In this document: in pieces, positions 10,628 through 22,473 of the stretch
Numbering within the stretch: position 1 is the stretch's first letter
Layout: each line of letters starts with the position of its first letter
From: Apostichopus japonicus
Taxonomy: Eukaryota; Echinodermata; Holothuroidea; Aspidochirotida; Stichopodidae
NCBI RefSeq assembly: GCF_037975245.1
Contig: NC_092568.1
Location: forward strand, 10,379,501 to 10,443,500
Direction: 5' to 3'
Length of the DNA: 64,000 bases
Made by a program: the position numbers and the translations under genes
Notes under the pieces: generated by a model
The model's database searches: none
The model's input: only the letters and a program-made list of their open reading frames with translations
Told to the model about the DNA's origin: nothing

Positions 10628-10695
10628 GTCAAATGGTTCAGTGGGTAGAGCGGTGGACTGGAAACCTGATGAGCTGAGTTCGACCCCATCAATGA
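10628..10695 (+). mobile_element. tRNA-like sequence (SINE head or tRNA remnant)
   Basis: A-box-like (TGGTTCAGTGGG) and B-box-like (GAGTTCGACCCC) motifs stand in tRNA spacing around a possible anticodon stem-loop (GGACTGGAAACC). The acceptor stem does not close, so a working tRNA is unlikely. The sequence to about 11,095 may be the SINE body, but I have no second copy to define it. Confidence 0.45.
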
Positions 10696-10699
10696 TTAT

Positions 10700-11840
10700 A
10701 CACGTTTAAATAATCTTTTTCTCTTTTCAGCAGTCCACGCTGAAGTCTTGATATATTAATTCAACCATATAATTTACTAGCTGATGTGGTGGCCGATGTT
10801 ATAGAGGGTGACGAAAGACTCATTCCTCGTCGGTCATGTAAATCGTGGCTAGGGTTCAAGACAGGCCTCTGGCGATAATACCTGAGGTTGTGGCATGGTG
10901 CTTTTTTGTGGCCTAGGATCCCGTGCCATGTCTCCCTTGTTGTCGCAAAAGAACCCGGGAGGATGCGCAGAGGGTCGGTCAAATCGACCAGAAGCGTACT
11001 AGGTGGCGTGCGTGAATCCTTGCCTTTGGCCAGAGGTGGTGACATCTCTGCGACCGGCATGCTTGCAGCCCATGTCCACTGAATACGTGGCCTGATGAGG
11101 CGCTATTCTCCTAAAAGTGAATCTACGGATGCCTTTAAGAGCCATATGATTATTTCATATTAAAAAACACCCTGTTTCAAACTAGCGCCATCGAATTCCT
11201 TAAAAGCCGTTTTTCTAGTCACTCTGAAGGTGGAATAGTTTGATTGTAATGGGTTATTTGCGGTAAGCCAAGCAACACATTCAAACAGTCATGCGGTTCA
11301 GAAGGGTTTGCAGGAACTTAATTAAACTCATTGTTTGACATAAACGTGTTGGTAAAGATTTACACAATATACACCAAAACAAGCATTATATTCGTTGCAA
11401 TACTAGAGACATACAAGCCGGCAAGACGATGAGATAAAATTTTAATATACATAGAATTCAATCTATATCACTTTTGCAAGAAAACCAAAGCATACCAGTG
11501 TCAATATGGTCCCATTATAAACAACAGTGTTGTAGCAAATTCTCATACCGGATAGTAGGTAGTTTCGGAAACTGAGTGATTCTTAAGAACTTTGTTTGGG
11601 ATTCACAAAAATATACCCGTATTGTGTTTTGATAACTTCAGCAACAAAATTAACTTTGATATGCCGTGGACCGTTAAAAACCACTGCTCTCGGTCTAGCT
11701 TGTATAGCATATTTACTTCTTTTTTGTTTGTTTATTGGAATGACCCTTTAAATAGTTGAGGTTCACTAGTTAAAGTGACTGGATCTTTTAGTTCCTCGGT
11801 TGCACTACAAAACTCAATAGGAGAAATAAAGATTATATGG
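10700..11840. other. No gene recognised
   Basis: Open frames on both strands at 10,761-11,082 overlap a GC-richer patch that may be SINE body. No start with signal peptide and no splice pair was found. Confidence 0.4.
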
Positions 11841-12227
11841 TCTCAAATCACTGGCGGATCCAGGGCCTTTGTTTGGGAGGGGCCAGAGTGGCATTAGAGT
11901 GATATGGGGGAGGGGTGTAAGGGGAGGGGACCCCCTCCCCTTTGGAAAATTTTCTATTGCTGAATGCCCTCAGATGCAATTTGGTGCGACAAAAGTGTAC
12001 AATGGTGATGTTAATTTACTTCTAAAAAAATGTTTCCCAGGTGTAATTTTCTAAAATATTTATAAAACAAAGTTGGGATCATCTTTCTCAAGAAATTTTA
12101 TTTCTCATAGGTTCTGTAACTGCAAAATGGTGTTAAACTGTAAATCCTCATGCTCATACATTTACGTAGCTCCCAACTCTTGAGAAGGCAAATGCTGGTC
12201 CATGCCACGAATCGCCGTCCTGGGGGA

Positions 12228-13312
12228 CAGGCGCGGCAGAACGGTGAAATTATTTGGGCGGGGGGCTAATGTATGGAGACTATCTAAGCGGAGCGCCACC
12301 ATCGGTTGGCGCGGAGCGTACAAGAAAATTTTGGGTTTTTTCAAACCCCCAGATGGCCGGAAACGGCACTTCCCGAGTGTTTTATGCTGCGAATACCTAT
12401 CCATAAAATATGGGTCTCAAGTCTGCAGATTGCACGTAAAAGTCTGTAAAAATATTGTAATTTTGTATATTCGATGGTGCTTTAAGAGAGTAGCTATTAC
12501 TCGTAGTGTACTCGCAAAGACGTTTTTGAGTGTAGTAAGGGCAGTGGCGGAGCTTGGGGTATTGGTCGGGGGGGGGGGCAAGAATGGTCTGTAGGGGCGC
12601 TTTCAACACTATCTAAGTGGAGCGCCACCATAGGTTGGCGCGGAGCGTACAGAAAAATTTTGGATAAAGATACTCCCTAGATTGCAGGAAATGACCCTTT
12701 CCGGGCCTTGCTAATTTGCAGATAAACGGAGAATAAATAGGTGTCGTCGCCATTTTGTCGGAAAATTACACCAACAGAATATGACAAATGTCAATATGTA
12801 TATGAGAGCGCAATAAAATAGTCAATAATCGCGAATAAGTAAAAAGTAGTGAAAAGCTGAAAAGGGCGCCAGCAGTCCATTTGAGTCCGTCCGGGGGGGG
12901 GGGGGCATCCGCCCCTGACTGTGTATATATACGCTCCGCCGCTAAGTAAGGGGATGTTGGAGAACTGGCTGAAATGAGGCAAGTCATTGGCCTAAGACGA
13001 AGTTGTGTTACGCTTACCGGTACTCACACTCACTGCTTCCACTTTTCACGGGGCGTGAAGACGCGGTTGGGGTGACAATGTGGTCTATAGCCAGGGGACG
13101 GGCCGAGGGTCCCCCAACAATTACTAAAATTATTACACCTATATAGTATACGTGTGCATCGGACAGATCGACAAGTATGCATTGAAATATGGGCAGATGC
13201 ACGTTTCGGAGCCTTGGTAAATATTGGGGGGGGGGACTTATCATGCATTTGCCCCCTCAACTTTTTCATTGGGGGGCTGAGCCCCCAAGCCCCCCCGGTT
13301 CCGCCGCCACTG
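12228..13312 (+). mobile_element. Second-level hAT-like element, 1085 bp, exact TSD
   Basis: Exact 8-bp flanks CTGGGGGA lie at 12220-12227 and 13313-13320. The left end CAGGCGCGGCAGAAC pairs with the reversed right end CAGTGGCGGCGGAAC. It contains one copy of the 'TATCTAAGCGGAGCGCCACC' subterminal module and, as a further insertion, the element at 12542-12944. Confidence 0.87.
12542..12944 (+). mobile_element. Third-level hAT-like MITE (family B), 403 bp, exact TSD
   Basis: Exact 8-bp flanks AGTAAGGG lie at 12534-12541 and 12945-12952. Ends are CAGTGGCGGAGC and GCTCCGCCGCTA. A family member lies inverted at 33909-34345 with matching interior (TTGGCGCGGAGCGTAC, TTTGCAGATAAACG). It is non-coding. 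Confidence 0.9.
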
Positions 13313-13950
13313 CTGGGGGAGGGGTATAAGGGGAGGGGGTGTCCCCCTCCCCTTTTGAATTTTTTTGGAATCCTGGTGATACCTACATGTAAAATGGTGG
13401 CACTTAGAAAGGCTTTTGTCACCCAAAATTTTCTGAGAAATATGCATTTTTTTTGTGTGTAACATCAATAAATTGAATAGTAGGTGATAATTCATTCTTT
13501 CCCGTGGCATGAAAATGTTCGCTGCTCGCCCCAATGAAAAGAATTATAGGCTAATTTGAGGTTCAAATGATGCTGTAAAGGAGGTTTTATACTCTATTAT
13601 GCTAAATGCTAAAGAAATGATGGTTGCTAAGTCAAAATTTGATGCAAATTTTTTTATGTATACTTGACAATTACAATGCGGTTTTTTCGGACGCTTGTGC
13701 GGGGCAGCGGGTTTGGGTGTTAGAATGCGGGTCTAATTCCCGCGAATTGCGGGTCAGTTGGGAGCTCTGCATTTAATTTTAAACCAGAAAACGAAAAGGT
13801 TAAGACTAGTCTACCACTGCTATTCCTCTCGATTTTTTTAATTTCCAATTATATGATTTAGCGGATGTTCGGAAACACTTTTTGGCTCACCTTTGGGGGG
13901 GGGGCCATGGCCCCCCTTGGCCCCCCCTTGGATCCGCCAGTGTCTCAAAT

Positions 13951-16900
13951 GACATGTTTATAATTTATTACAAATTTGTCAAGGACAAATGATGTCGAAT
14001 GCCATCCAAGGGTGCTCCGTTGCTTATATGAAGATTAACGAATATATTCTGGTTGACCTCAATAACAACGGATTAACTGCAACAAAAGAATTGCAGTGAG
14101 GAGCCGACGTCACCATCAAGTTAGCCTAAATAAACGAATATTCCAGAAATTTAGTATATTTAACGATACATATCTTGAAAAATACTGAAAAGCTACAGAA
14201 ACATTATTGGACTCAAAGTTGTCTGTTTTCTTTGTATTATCACATCAAGACTAAAATTCTGCCTTACTCATTATTTAATTATTTAAGTCACAGCAAAATC
14301 TACCTGTCGATCATTCTCCTATGATTTATTACCAGGGATACTTTTTAAGAAAAGTCACCCAGGAAAGAACCTGGGCACGAAAACCAAACTACCGAACATC
14401 TGATCCGCTCTCAACCCCAGTCCTCTTGCATCGAGACTGTGTGATAATCGTCAGGTGTGTATAACCAATCCCCTCGAAAGGGAACAGATACTACACATGA
14501 TCTTCGGGGATGTCTTCAACTCTTCGGTCTATATGTTCGTTGTATACGTCTCGGGATAAAACTTCTTGGAAGAATGTTACCCAATTCTTTGTTTTTTATT
14601 CTATTTGTTTTACAAGTCAATGGACTACATTCTGATGAACAAGGAACAGATGAAGAAAACTGACATTGATGGAATACCAAGTAGTTCCCGTTATGTCCAA
14701 CACATAACACACTAATGGACTTTATCGATACTCATTGACGAACCACATCTTCCTTATTCGAAACAAGTTAATAACAATAGAGAGAGATTTAATGCCATAC
14801 AAGTGGTGCAGTTTGCTCTCACTAGATATATTAATGAAATCTGTACGACAAGATGTTTACGCTATGTGAGCAGTCCAGAATTCACATTGAACGTTTAGCG
14901 CTTTAACCCGTTTCCGTTAACACGCAATCTGGGAAATCAAACTCGACCGTTTCGAGGAAACTTAAGGTCCCTGAAAAAGCACCGTGTACTAATGGTATCC
15001 CCTCGGTAGTATCATGCAGGGACGATTATATAAGAAAACCCCTTTTATGGGTTCCAAATTAGAAAAATGGAAGACTATTAAATTAAATTCGTTGACAATT
15101 CTTTACTTGTTAGGCTAGTGGATAGATCCAGTTATGTTTTTGTAAGACATTTGTTTGGTAAAGTAACGCAAACCCGGTCACGATGTGGTTCCTAGCGGTA
15201 CCATTATCTGGCAAAAAGCAATAAAAGCCAATGATGTGCGCAAGAAGGGAGGGCTGGAATGCCCCCTGCTTCACAAGATCATCATCTGGTTACCTTTCAT
15301 TATCATAATCCACAAGTTTCACAATCTACTCAAGCATTGTTCGGTAGGAGCTCTAGCCAGCTTCTTTCCCTTTTAAAAAGGCTCAAGTAAAGTGATAATA
15401 TATCTCTACAACTAAACTGGCCAACAATGATTGAAGTCCAGATGCTCATATGCAAAGTAGTTTATGCTATGTGTCTCAACATTTAAAGTGGAGTTCATTT
15501 AGGCTAAATGGTGATTTCAAGATGTAAGGCTTCAATCAGATTTTATAATCTCTAGCGACTTTAATTCAACAAACTTGCAAGACAAGGTTCTGTTGCCTGA
15601 TCAGAAAATTATGCTATAAATGCAAGCAGCTGATTTCAGATGGTAACCACATTTCATATCTACCACTTATATAAAAGGCTCGTACTACGCATAAGTATAC
15701 TAGTATGCATCCAAGTTGTACTTCTTGAGATACAGGCCAGGGTCATACAATGGCCAGTCATGACCACACAGGCAAGCAATGGCATGGTCATTGAGACTTC
15801 CGTCTCCCATGCCCCCCCCCCCCCCGCCCCCAAATAAAAGAGAATAGAGGGAGAAATTATATACTTCTTACAGAAGTTTTATTATTCAAGCTGGTAAGCA
15901 ACCTTGTAACAGAAATCTCTACAACACTGCTATACCATGCATCTATGTAACGTAACCACATGCTATATACACACATACTATATAAATCTACTACTTCCAC
16001 AAAATACAGAACTTAAAGCACTGATTGTCCCAAATGTTCAAATGAAATTCTTTCGATCAGAAATCCTCTCAATAAATAATAATGATATTAATTATGATAA
16101 TAATAACAATAATAATATAACAGAATATAACCTCTTTATATTGCAGTGATACTATTCCCTGACAGAGACGAATAGCATTTGTTGACAACGACGATGCTGC
16201 AAAAACTGCATAATTTAAAACAATGTAGCGATATAGGTCGCAGTGTTTTGCTTCATAGCTGATTTGGCAATATAAAGTCACCCAACTTTCCATGCACTAA
16301 ATTATCAATCAGTGAAAAAAAAATTCAAGCCGCTCTCTGGGGTTAAGTTACTTATTTTTGACACTATACACCAATAATAACCCACATTCTGAAACAGAGT
16401 TCCCACACTTTCCTGAAAACAAAATTTCATGGACTTCCCATGACATACTTGTCCTGATCACCTTGTCCTGATGAAATTGTTAGGACTTTTGCCCGTGAAT
16501 TTTGGGATGAAAAAATCCCAAAACAACTTCAGTATAAATATCTCAAGACATTTTTCCATTTACTTTTGACTCTTCTACACATTACCATCTACCATGACTT
16601 TTCTTGGTCTGGAATTTGAACTTCAAATCTCTATGACTTTCCAGGTTTTCAATAATGTCTGAAATCTTTTAGAGACTACACTGGGTCAAAGTTTCTTATT
16701 CCAACTGAATGTTAAATTAGTGAATAATTTACCGATTCTATTAATCCATTCCAATGTAAATATTTTATAGAATAGACACGTTTGAAGCGACACGCATATG
16801 CTGAAAGCACATTAGAAGTTCATCAAAATTGTAAACTGCTTCAATAACTGAAATAAACATTTGAATATTCAAGGCTTTGAAATGAATTTAAATAGGATTG

Positions 16901-18450
16901 TTGTGTCTAAATGTATCACAAGCGTTACACAAAATTAACACAAAAACAGCTGCTTTGACTAAAATTGGTTTTACCGTACAGTATAACCTATTTCCATTAT
17001 AAAACATCATAATATAAGCCATTGGCCACCTTTGCATGTTTTTTTGGAATATCGATGTGAAATAACATATGACAAAGTTACTGGAGGCATGTGCATATAC
17101 TGTCAGCAAAACAAAACAACAACATGACAAACAAACAAACAAGCAACAACAGGCCCCCCCCCCTTTATCCCCTACCCTCCAGATATAAAATCTCCTTCCA
17201 AATCTCCCCTTTGAGGGTCTGACAAGAGTTGACTTGTCACAGATTTATTCAAGGCAGTTGACAAGAAGCCATGATAAAGAGATGGCTGTTTTGAAGCCAT
17301 TAAATCGTTTGTCTCTTTTTAGCCATAAAACGCAACTGTTTGATGATCTAATAGCACCTTAACAGTCATTGGTAATGTCTCCATCTTTATGGGTACGGTA
17401 CTAACTGTGGTTTAAATTTTCACGAGTGCAATCTTGGAGTCTTCATATGTCCAAATAATTCCCATACATCAAACAGCATTTTAATAGAGCAACCCAATGT
17501 TCAATTGTGGACAGGTGTTTTATGGTAACAGTAAAATTTGCAAGGAAGATTTGGATATAGGTTACTATTTTTTGATGTCATAGCATTTTTGGTAGGCGAA
17601 GTATAAATCTTAAAAAAAAATAAATCAAGAAAATAATAATAATAATAATTATAATCATAATAATTAGAATAATAATACCTATTCACTGATAACATAAACA
17701 ATCAAGCAAAGCATTACAAGTGTAGCATGCTCATCAAATTCATATTGTCTTTGACAATTTGTAGAGGTAATTCAAACAATACAAAGGTTCATGACATGAA
17801 AATATAAAATCTTTACTGTTGGTAAATAAAGAGTTTGGTAAAAGTCTTTGCAAAATTAAAAAAAAAAAAAACTTGACTCTACATTTGATTTAGCTGTTGG
17901 GGAAAAGGACATGGGGGGGGGGGGGAGGGGGGCAGAATACATATTCTACATTATACACTTCAGTTAACAAAAATGACTCAACTTTGCCTCTACCAGAAGA
18001 AAAAAAGCATAAGGATAGCACAAGTGTGTGGGTGTTTTACAAAGCTCCCAGCTCATCACCCCGACCAAATGGCTTAAACACCAACCTAAATGTATTTATG
18101 AATAGGTATGGTGTAGAGGGGCACCTTGTGTGGGCAGAGTTTATTCAGAACAAATGTTGGTCCCTCCCCCTTGTTGGAAGTTGGAGGGTTGGAAGGATAT
18201 AAAGGCATACCATGTAAATGTTAAAGCTATGGTTCACCATTCTAATTAGTTGTGTCACGTTTCAGCTGAAGAAGCACAAACGAATTAGATAACCTTCTAC
18301 AGTTAATAATGATCTATACTACAGCTAAAGCCTTCAATATAGCTCAAATACAAGATATAGAGTGAAAGAATAAGTAAAGCAAGGTTTAAAAGAAGAAGCA
18401 AGGTGATTGAAACAACATTAATTGACCTCCTACAGCTTTTACATTACAAT
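13951..18450. other. Long stretch without a recognised gene
   Basis: Mostly AT-rich. It includes (AAT)n-like patches near 16,075-16,120 and 17,630-17,670, C-runs near 15,810 and 17,155, and a G-run near 17,915. A frame at 14,574 starts with a hydrophobic, signal-like segment but stops after about 29 residues with no splice site that extends it. Confidence 0.5.
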
Positions 18451-19330
18451 TTAATGAGACCAACATGATAGTATATTAGTATCTGTACACCTGTAAGATT
18501 TGCTCAAAGCATGCATTCATATCATTTTCAAGGAATTCAATATGAACAAACTAGCCGCTGAGAACTAGAGTACTGCTTTGTATACATACATCATACAACA
18601 GGTTATTATTTTCTACAGCTACCCATCGAGCATCTAGTGTTACACAGTATGGCTAGATATGTTCACAGTATAGCTACTGCACCTCTGCGCATAGTATACA
18701 TATAGCTAGTTGAAATTACACTTTATATTAATGAAACCAACACAACAGTATCATCTGACAACTGTACCTCAAAGCAGTGATACATGTATATTATTTTTGA
18801 ATAATACAGAAATGGTCAGATTTGCTGCTGATCACTAGCTGCATGTTTGCCATTTTTCTCAGCTAGCTACTATGAATAGTATAGCTAGCTGTATACATAC
18901 AGCTAGCTACACTCAAAGTTCATAGCTATACGGGAACCTCAGTATAGCTACTCTAGCTGAACATTGCAATATATGAAACCAAAACACTAGTATACCATAG
19001 TCTGTAAACCTATCAGTGTTGCTAGAAGCAGAACAGTTGCTGCCTGCACTCAGACATATTAATTTCAAGGAATACAACATGATCAGATTTGTTGCTGATC
19101 ACTAGCTATATGCTTTGTATACATCAAATAGCTTGCCATAAAGTTTTAGTTAGTTACACACACATTATATTGCTATCTAATGAACACTTAGTATATAGCT
19201 AGTTATTCACACAGAGCAACTACTGTAGCTTTACACACTACAAGGGTAGAGCTATTTATATGTATACACACAGTATAGTTAGCTACATGTACACACTATA
19301 GCTGCTGTAGCTCTAAATTAAAACTGAATT
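18451..19330 (+). repeat. Diverged tandem array, units about 240-280 bp
   Basis: Three successive units start at 'ATGAGACCAAC' (18451), 'ATGAAACCAAC' (about 18731) and 'ATGAAACCAAA' (about 18973). Each then has a TTTCAAGGAAT-type segment followed by 'GCTGATCACTAGCT' or a relative. Short AGCTAGCTAC blocks recur between and after the units. No coding potential was seen. Confidence 0.75.
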
Positions 19331-19865
19331 GAGTTTGAGATGAGAGGAAATATATAAACATGGGTGAGGAATAATGTTTGTGATACATTGCATCAACACA
19401 TCCATTGAATTTAAAAGTAAACCTATACTTGACCATTACCAGTATATACAGCAATCAATGTTACTGTGCGACAGCTTAGATTTATGAAAACTTTCTCAAT
19501 AAATAATGAAAAAGATGTTTTTGTGCACAAGTTTGAGGAAAATATCAGAATGATAAAAAAAAGTATGTTTTCCGCTTTTTGGATTTCGCTTCATTTTCAT
19601 AAATTTACGGTTATTTTGATCCACTGACCTACACAAATAATTCATTCACTGCTCCAAAGGCTTATTTCATTGGTTATAGAAAGAACAGAGAAAATCACAA
19701 TATTTCTATATTACTTTGCTACTGTAAGTGAAACTACTATATCCATATAATATAAATATAACATTGCCATTTGATATGGTAAATTCTGCAAGCTTACTTT
19801 AACATGCTTGCTAGATAAACGTACGCTTTCATTTCCTCAGGAAATGAATCATTTTTGAACGTTTC
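19331..19865. other. No feature recognised
   Basis: AT-rich sequence without supported exons or repeats. Confidence 0.5.
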
Positions 19866-19978
19866 GTTTCACTACTGTCTGCATTTTGTAGTGACAAGAA
19901 AAAAACTTCACTTGCAAGCAACGGAAAATTAACTTTTTGCAGAGCGCTGCACGCGGTTTGGGGCGAGTCTTCAATGCT
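19866..19978 (+). mobile_element. TTAA-type MITE, truncated copy
   Basis: It matches the right third of the element at 41671-42024 (ACTGTCTGCATTTTGTAG to GGGGCGAGTCTTCAATGC). The terminal TTAA is mutated to ATAA. Confidence 0.7.
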
Positions 19979-22140
19979 TATAAGTCATAAAACAATCTTT
20001 CGTGGTCAAGAATAACTTTCGTGGTCAAGAAAAACTTTCGTCCTGTAACTAGAGGATTTATGACACATGTTTGAAATAAAAACAAACGGCATTAACTTCC
20101 AAAAAGTTTGCCATGACGAATACCTGATAAATTGAATGATAAAAAGTAATCAACGATAAATATTTAAATATCATTACAATTAAACCTGTCATTTTGGTAT
20201 CAAAAATTGATTTGCATCTAGAGGGTGCAAAAAAATGACAAGTTATTCTGTTTGGATCTATTAACCAAACAGATATGAAAATGATCCAGTTTCCCACTTT
20301 TAATTAGTTGCACAGTTACACAGTTAATTAGTCATAAACTAACGAACAAAGACAGTGAGCCTCTCTTTCTCGCTTGTAAGACACCTCAATTTAAACTGGG
20401 AATACTTCTCTTAATGATTAAACCTTGCCTTGTAAAGGCAAACCCATACCAAGGAGCTTTGAAACATTTTGTTTCAAAGCACTTTTTATCCTTCTTTATA
20501 GATCAAAACACACGATACTATGACATCCATGTCGTACAGTATACCATATCTAGTCAGTTTCTTTCTTCTTTGGGTACCATTACAGTATATGATTAATTAA
20601 TTAATACTACTGTATAGATTGAAATTATTATGTGACCTGCAACTTAAATTATTATTTAATTTTTGTTTTTTATTTTGTAATTTTCACACGTTGTAATTAC
20701 AGTGCTCTTCAACTTTTCATTATTTTATATTCTGTATTGATCTAGATAGTAGTTAGTGTCTGTGAGTAAATGATGCTATTAACATGATTTTTTTCTGATA
20801 TATATATTATATATATGTATATTTCAGTCAAATAAATAAAATGAAAAGCTTCCAAAATAACTAAACGAGATGGAAGACATAAATGAGTTCATATCGATCT
20901 TTGAAAGAGGGCAGTATGAAATATACTGGATTGAAAGATGACAGGTATGAACCGACACTTCTAATGTCATGAAACTGTGTCTTTGCAGTTTTTAAATAAT
21001 AATTTTTTTTTTTAAAGTATTACATAACACCTTTAACTCACTCCGTCCCTCCCTCCATCCTAAACCAACTGCACAGTTTTTTTGAGCCTCAAGTTTGTTT
21101 TCCTGTTCTGTACATACAGTAAGTTGGTAAATAATTTGAGCAAAATTTTATTTTGGTAGTTTAGGGTCAACCTGAGGTACATAACATATTTAAATCAGTC
21201 AATATCCAAATTTGTAGATTTAGTAAATACACCCTGCAAAAAGCAAACGATAAACTTATTTTTTGGCGATAAATAATATTATAATACAAAGTAAACATGA
21301 AGAATTTATCTTTGAATATATATGAATTAAAGTAACATTTTCAACATTTCTTATATATCTTAAATAATATTTATGCAAACAAAAACAGAGAAAGCAGCAG
21401 CACCTGGTTTTTATCACTGAGCTGAATAAACATACGGTCATCGTTCTGGGGCAATTTGAAAAACATTCCGACCGAGATGAATTTGTTTGTGAATCAACAT
21501 TCTGTACAGAGCAAATAAAAGCAGAATCCAGCACCTGGTTTTACCACTCAGCTGAATAAAGTTACCAACACTGCTCTATGGCATTAAGGAAAATGAATGG
21601 AAATTAAAGTCACATGATAAATGTTTTGATTTCTAGGTTCCATACAGTAATTGGCCATGATCTTCATGACCAATGAATATATATAGTACTAAACAATGTG
21701 ACTGATCATTACTCTTTGAAAACTACCAATAATCACTGGCCAGAGTGGGTGCTTCAGCAGTATGTCAGTGAATTGGTTGTGCTTTGGTTTTGGTCAGCCT
21801 CAATTGGTAGTTTTGATTCTTGAAAATAAGCACAGGTTTGTATTGGAGGACAGACAAAAAGATACAAAACTTTCACAACCTTGGGATTGTCCTTGTCCAT
21901 AGTACTGTATATTGCACACTGTTTAACTTTTTAAACTGTGTAAAGTCTCTTCTTTGGAATCTGGGGCAGAGAATGCTGCACACAAACTAGGAGTAAATGT
22001 TGCTGATGAAGCAGTTCAAATAAAATCCAACCAAAACGAGAACTCCCACATTAATATGCTTCCACATCTAACATTCAAACTGAAAATAATATGAATGCCA
22101 CGAATTTGAGAAATTTGGGAACAAATAGTGTGAACAGTAG
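19979..22140. other. No gene recognised; downstream flank of the palmitoyltransferase gene
   Basis: AT-rich. A short direct repeat (CAGCACCTGGTTTTTATCAC and CAGCACCTGGTTTTACCACT, each followed by GCTGAATAAA) occurs near 21,397 and 21,529. No splice-supported exon was seen. Confidence 0.5.
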
Positions 22141-22146
22141 TTTATT
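22141..22146 (-). terminator. Candidate poly(A) signal of the palmitoyltransferase gene
   Basis: TTTATT on the plus strand is AATAAA on the minus strand, about 330 nt past the stop codon. This is a plausible 3' UTR length, but there is no transcript evidence. Confidence 0.4.
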
Positions 22147-22473
22147 ATATCACTTTCAAAAGTTCACAAGTTAAGGCAAATATACATGTTTAATCAATAT
22201 CTTTCATATTTTGAAATCTTGATCATTTGACCACATGACCTACGAGACTAAATATATATTAGACTTCACCCATACAAAAATCATAAGATATTTGTTTCTA
22301 TCAATACCCAAATACTTTGGTTATCCCTCTTGACACTACAAAACAAAAATAAATTTCAGATTTCCAATAGTTTTCAATTCTTTGTATGGCTCCTCTTGGT
22401 TAACACATTTGGAAGATACTAATGATATCTTTGGTGACCTTTCTGTTGTAGCTGACTTTCAAGAGCAGACTTT

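Larger units (their letters stand above)
11849..13942 (+). mobile_element. Outer hAT-like element of a three-level nest, 2094 bp, exact TSD
   Basis: Exact 8-bp flanking repeats TCTCAAAT lie at 11841-11848 and 13943-13950. The inverted ends are CACTGGCGGATCCAGG and, at the right, CCTTGGATCCGCCAGTG. No transposase frame is visible. About half its length is a later insertion (12228-13312). A hairpin-prone GGGGAGGGGACCCCCTCCCC lies inside the left end, with a related copy near 13,330. Confidence 0.88.

Noticed and set aside
14574-14663. Short frame with a signal-like hydrophobic start
   Set aside because: It stops after about 29 residues and no convincing donor extends it.
16888-17142. Minus-strand frame with a Cys-rich hydrophobic start
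   Set aside because: The start comes from a CAAACAAA low-complexity tract and there is no splice support.
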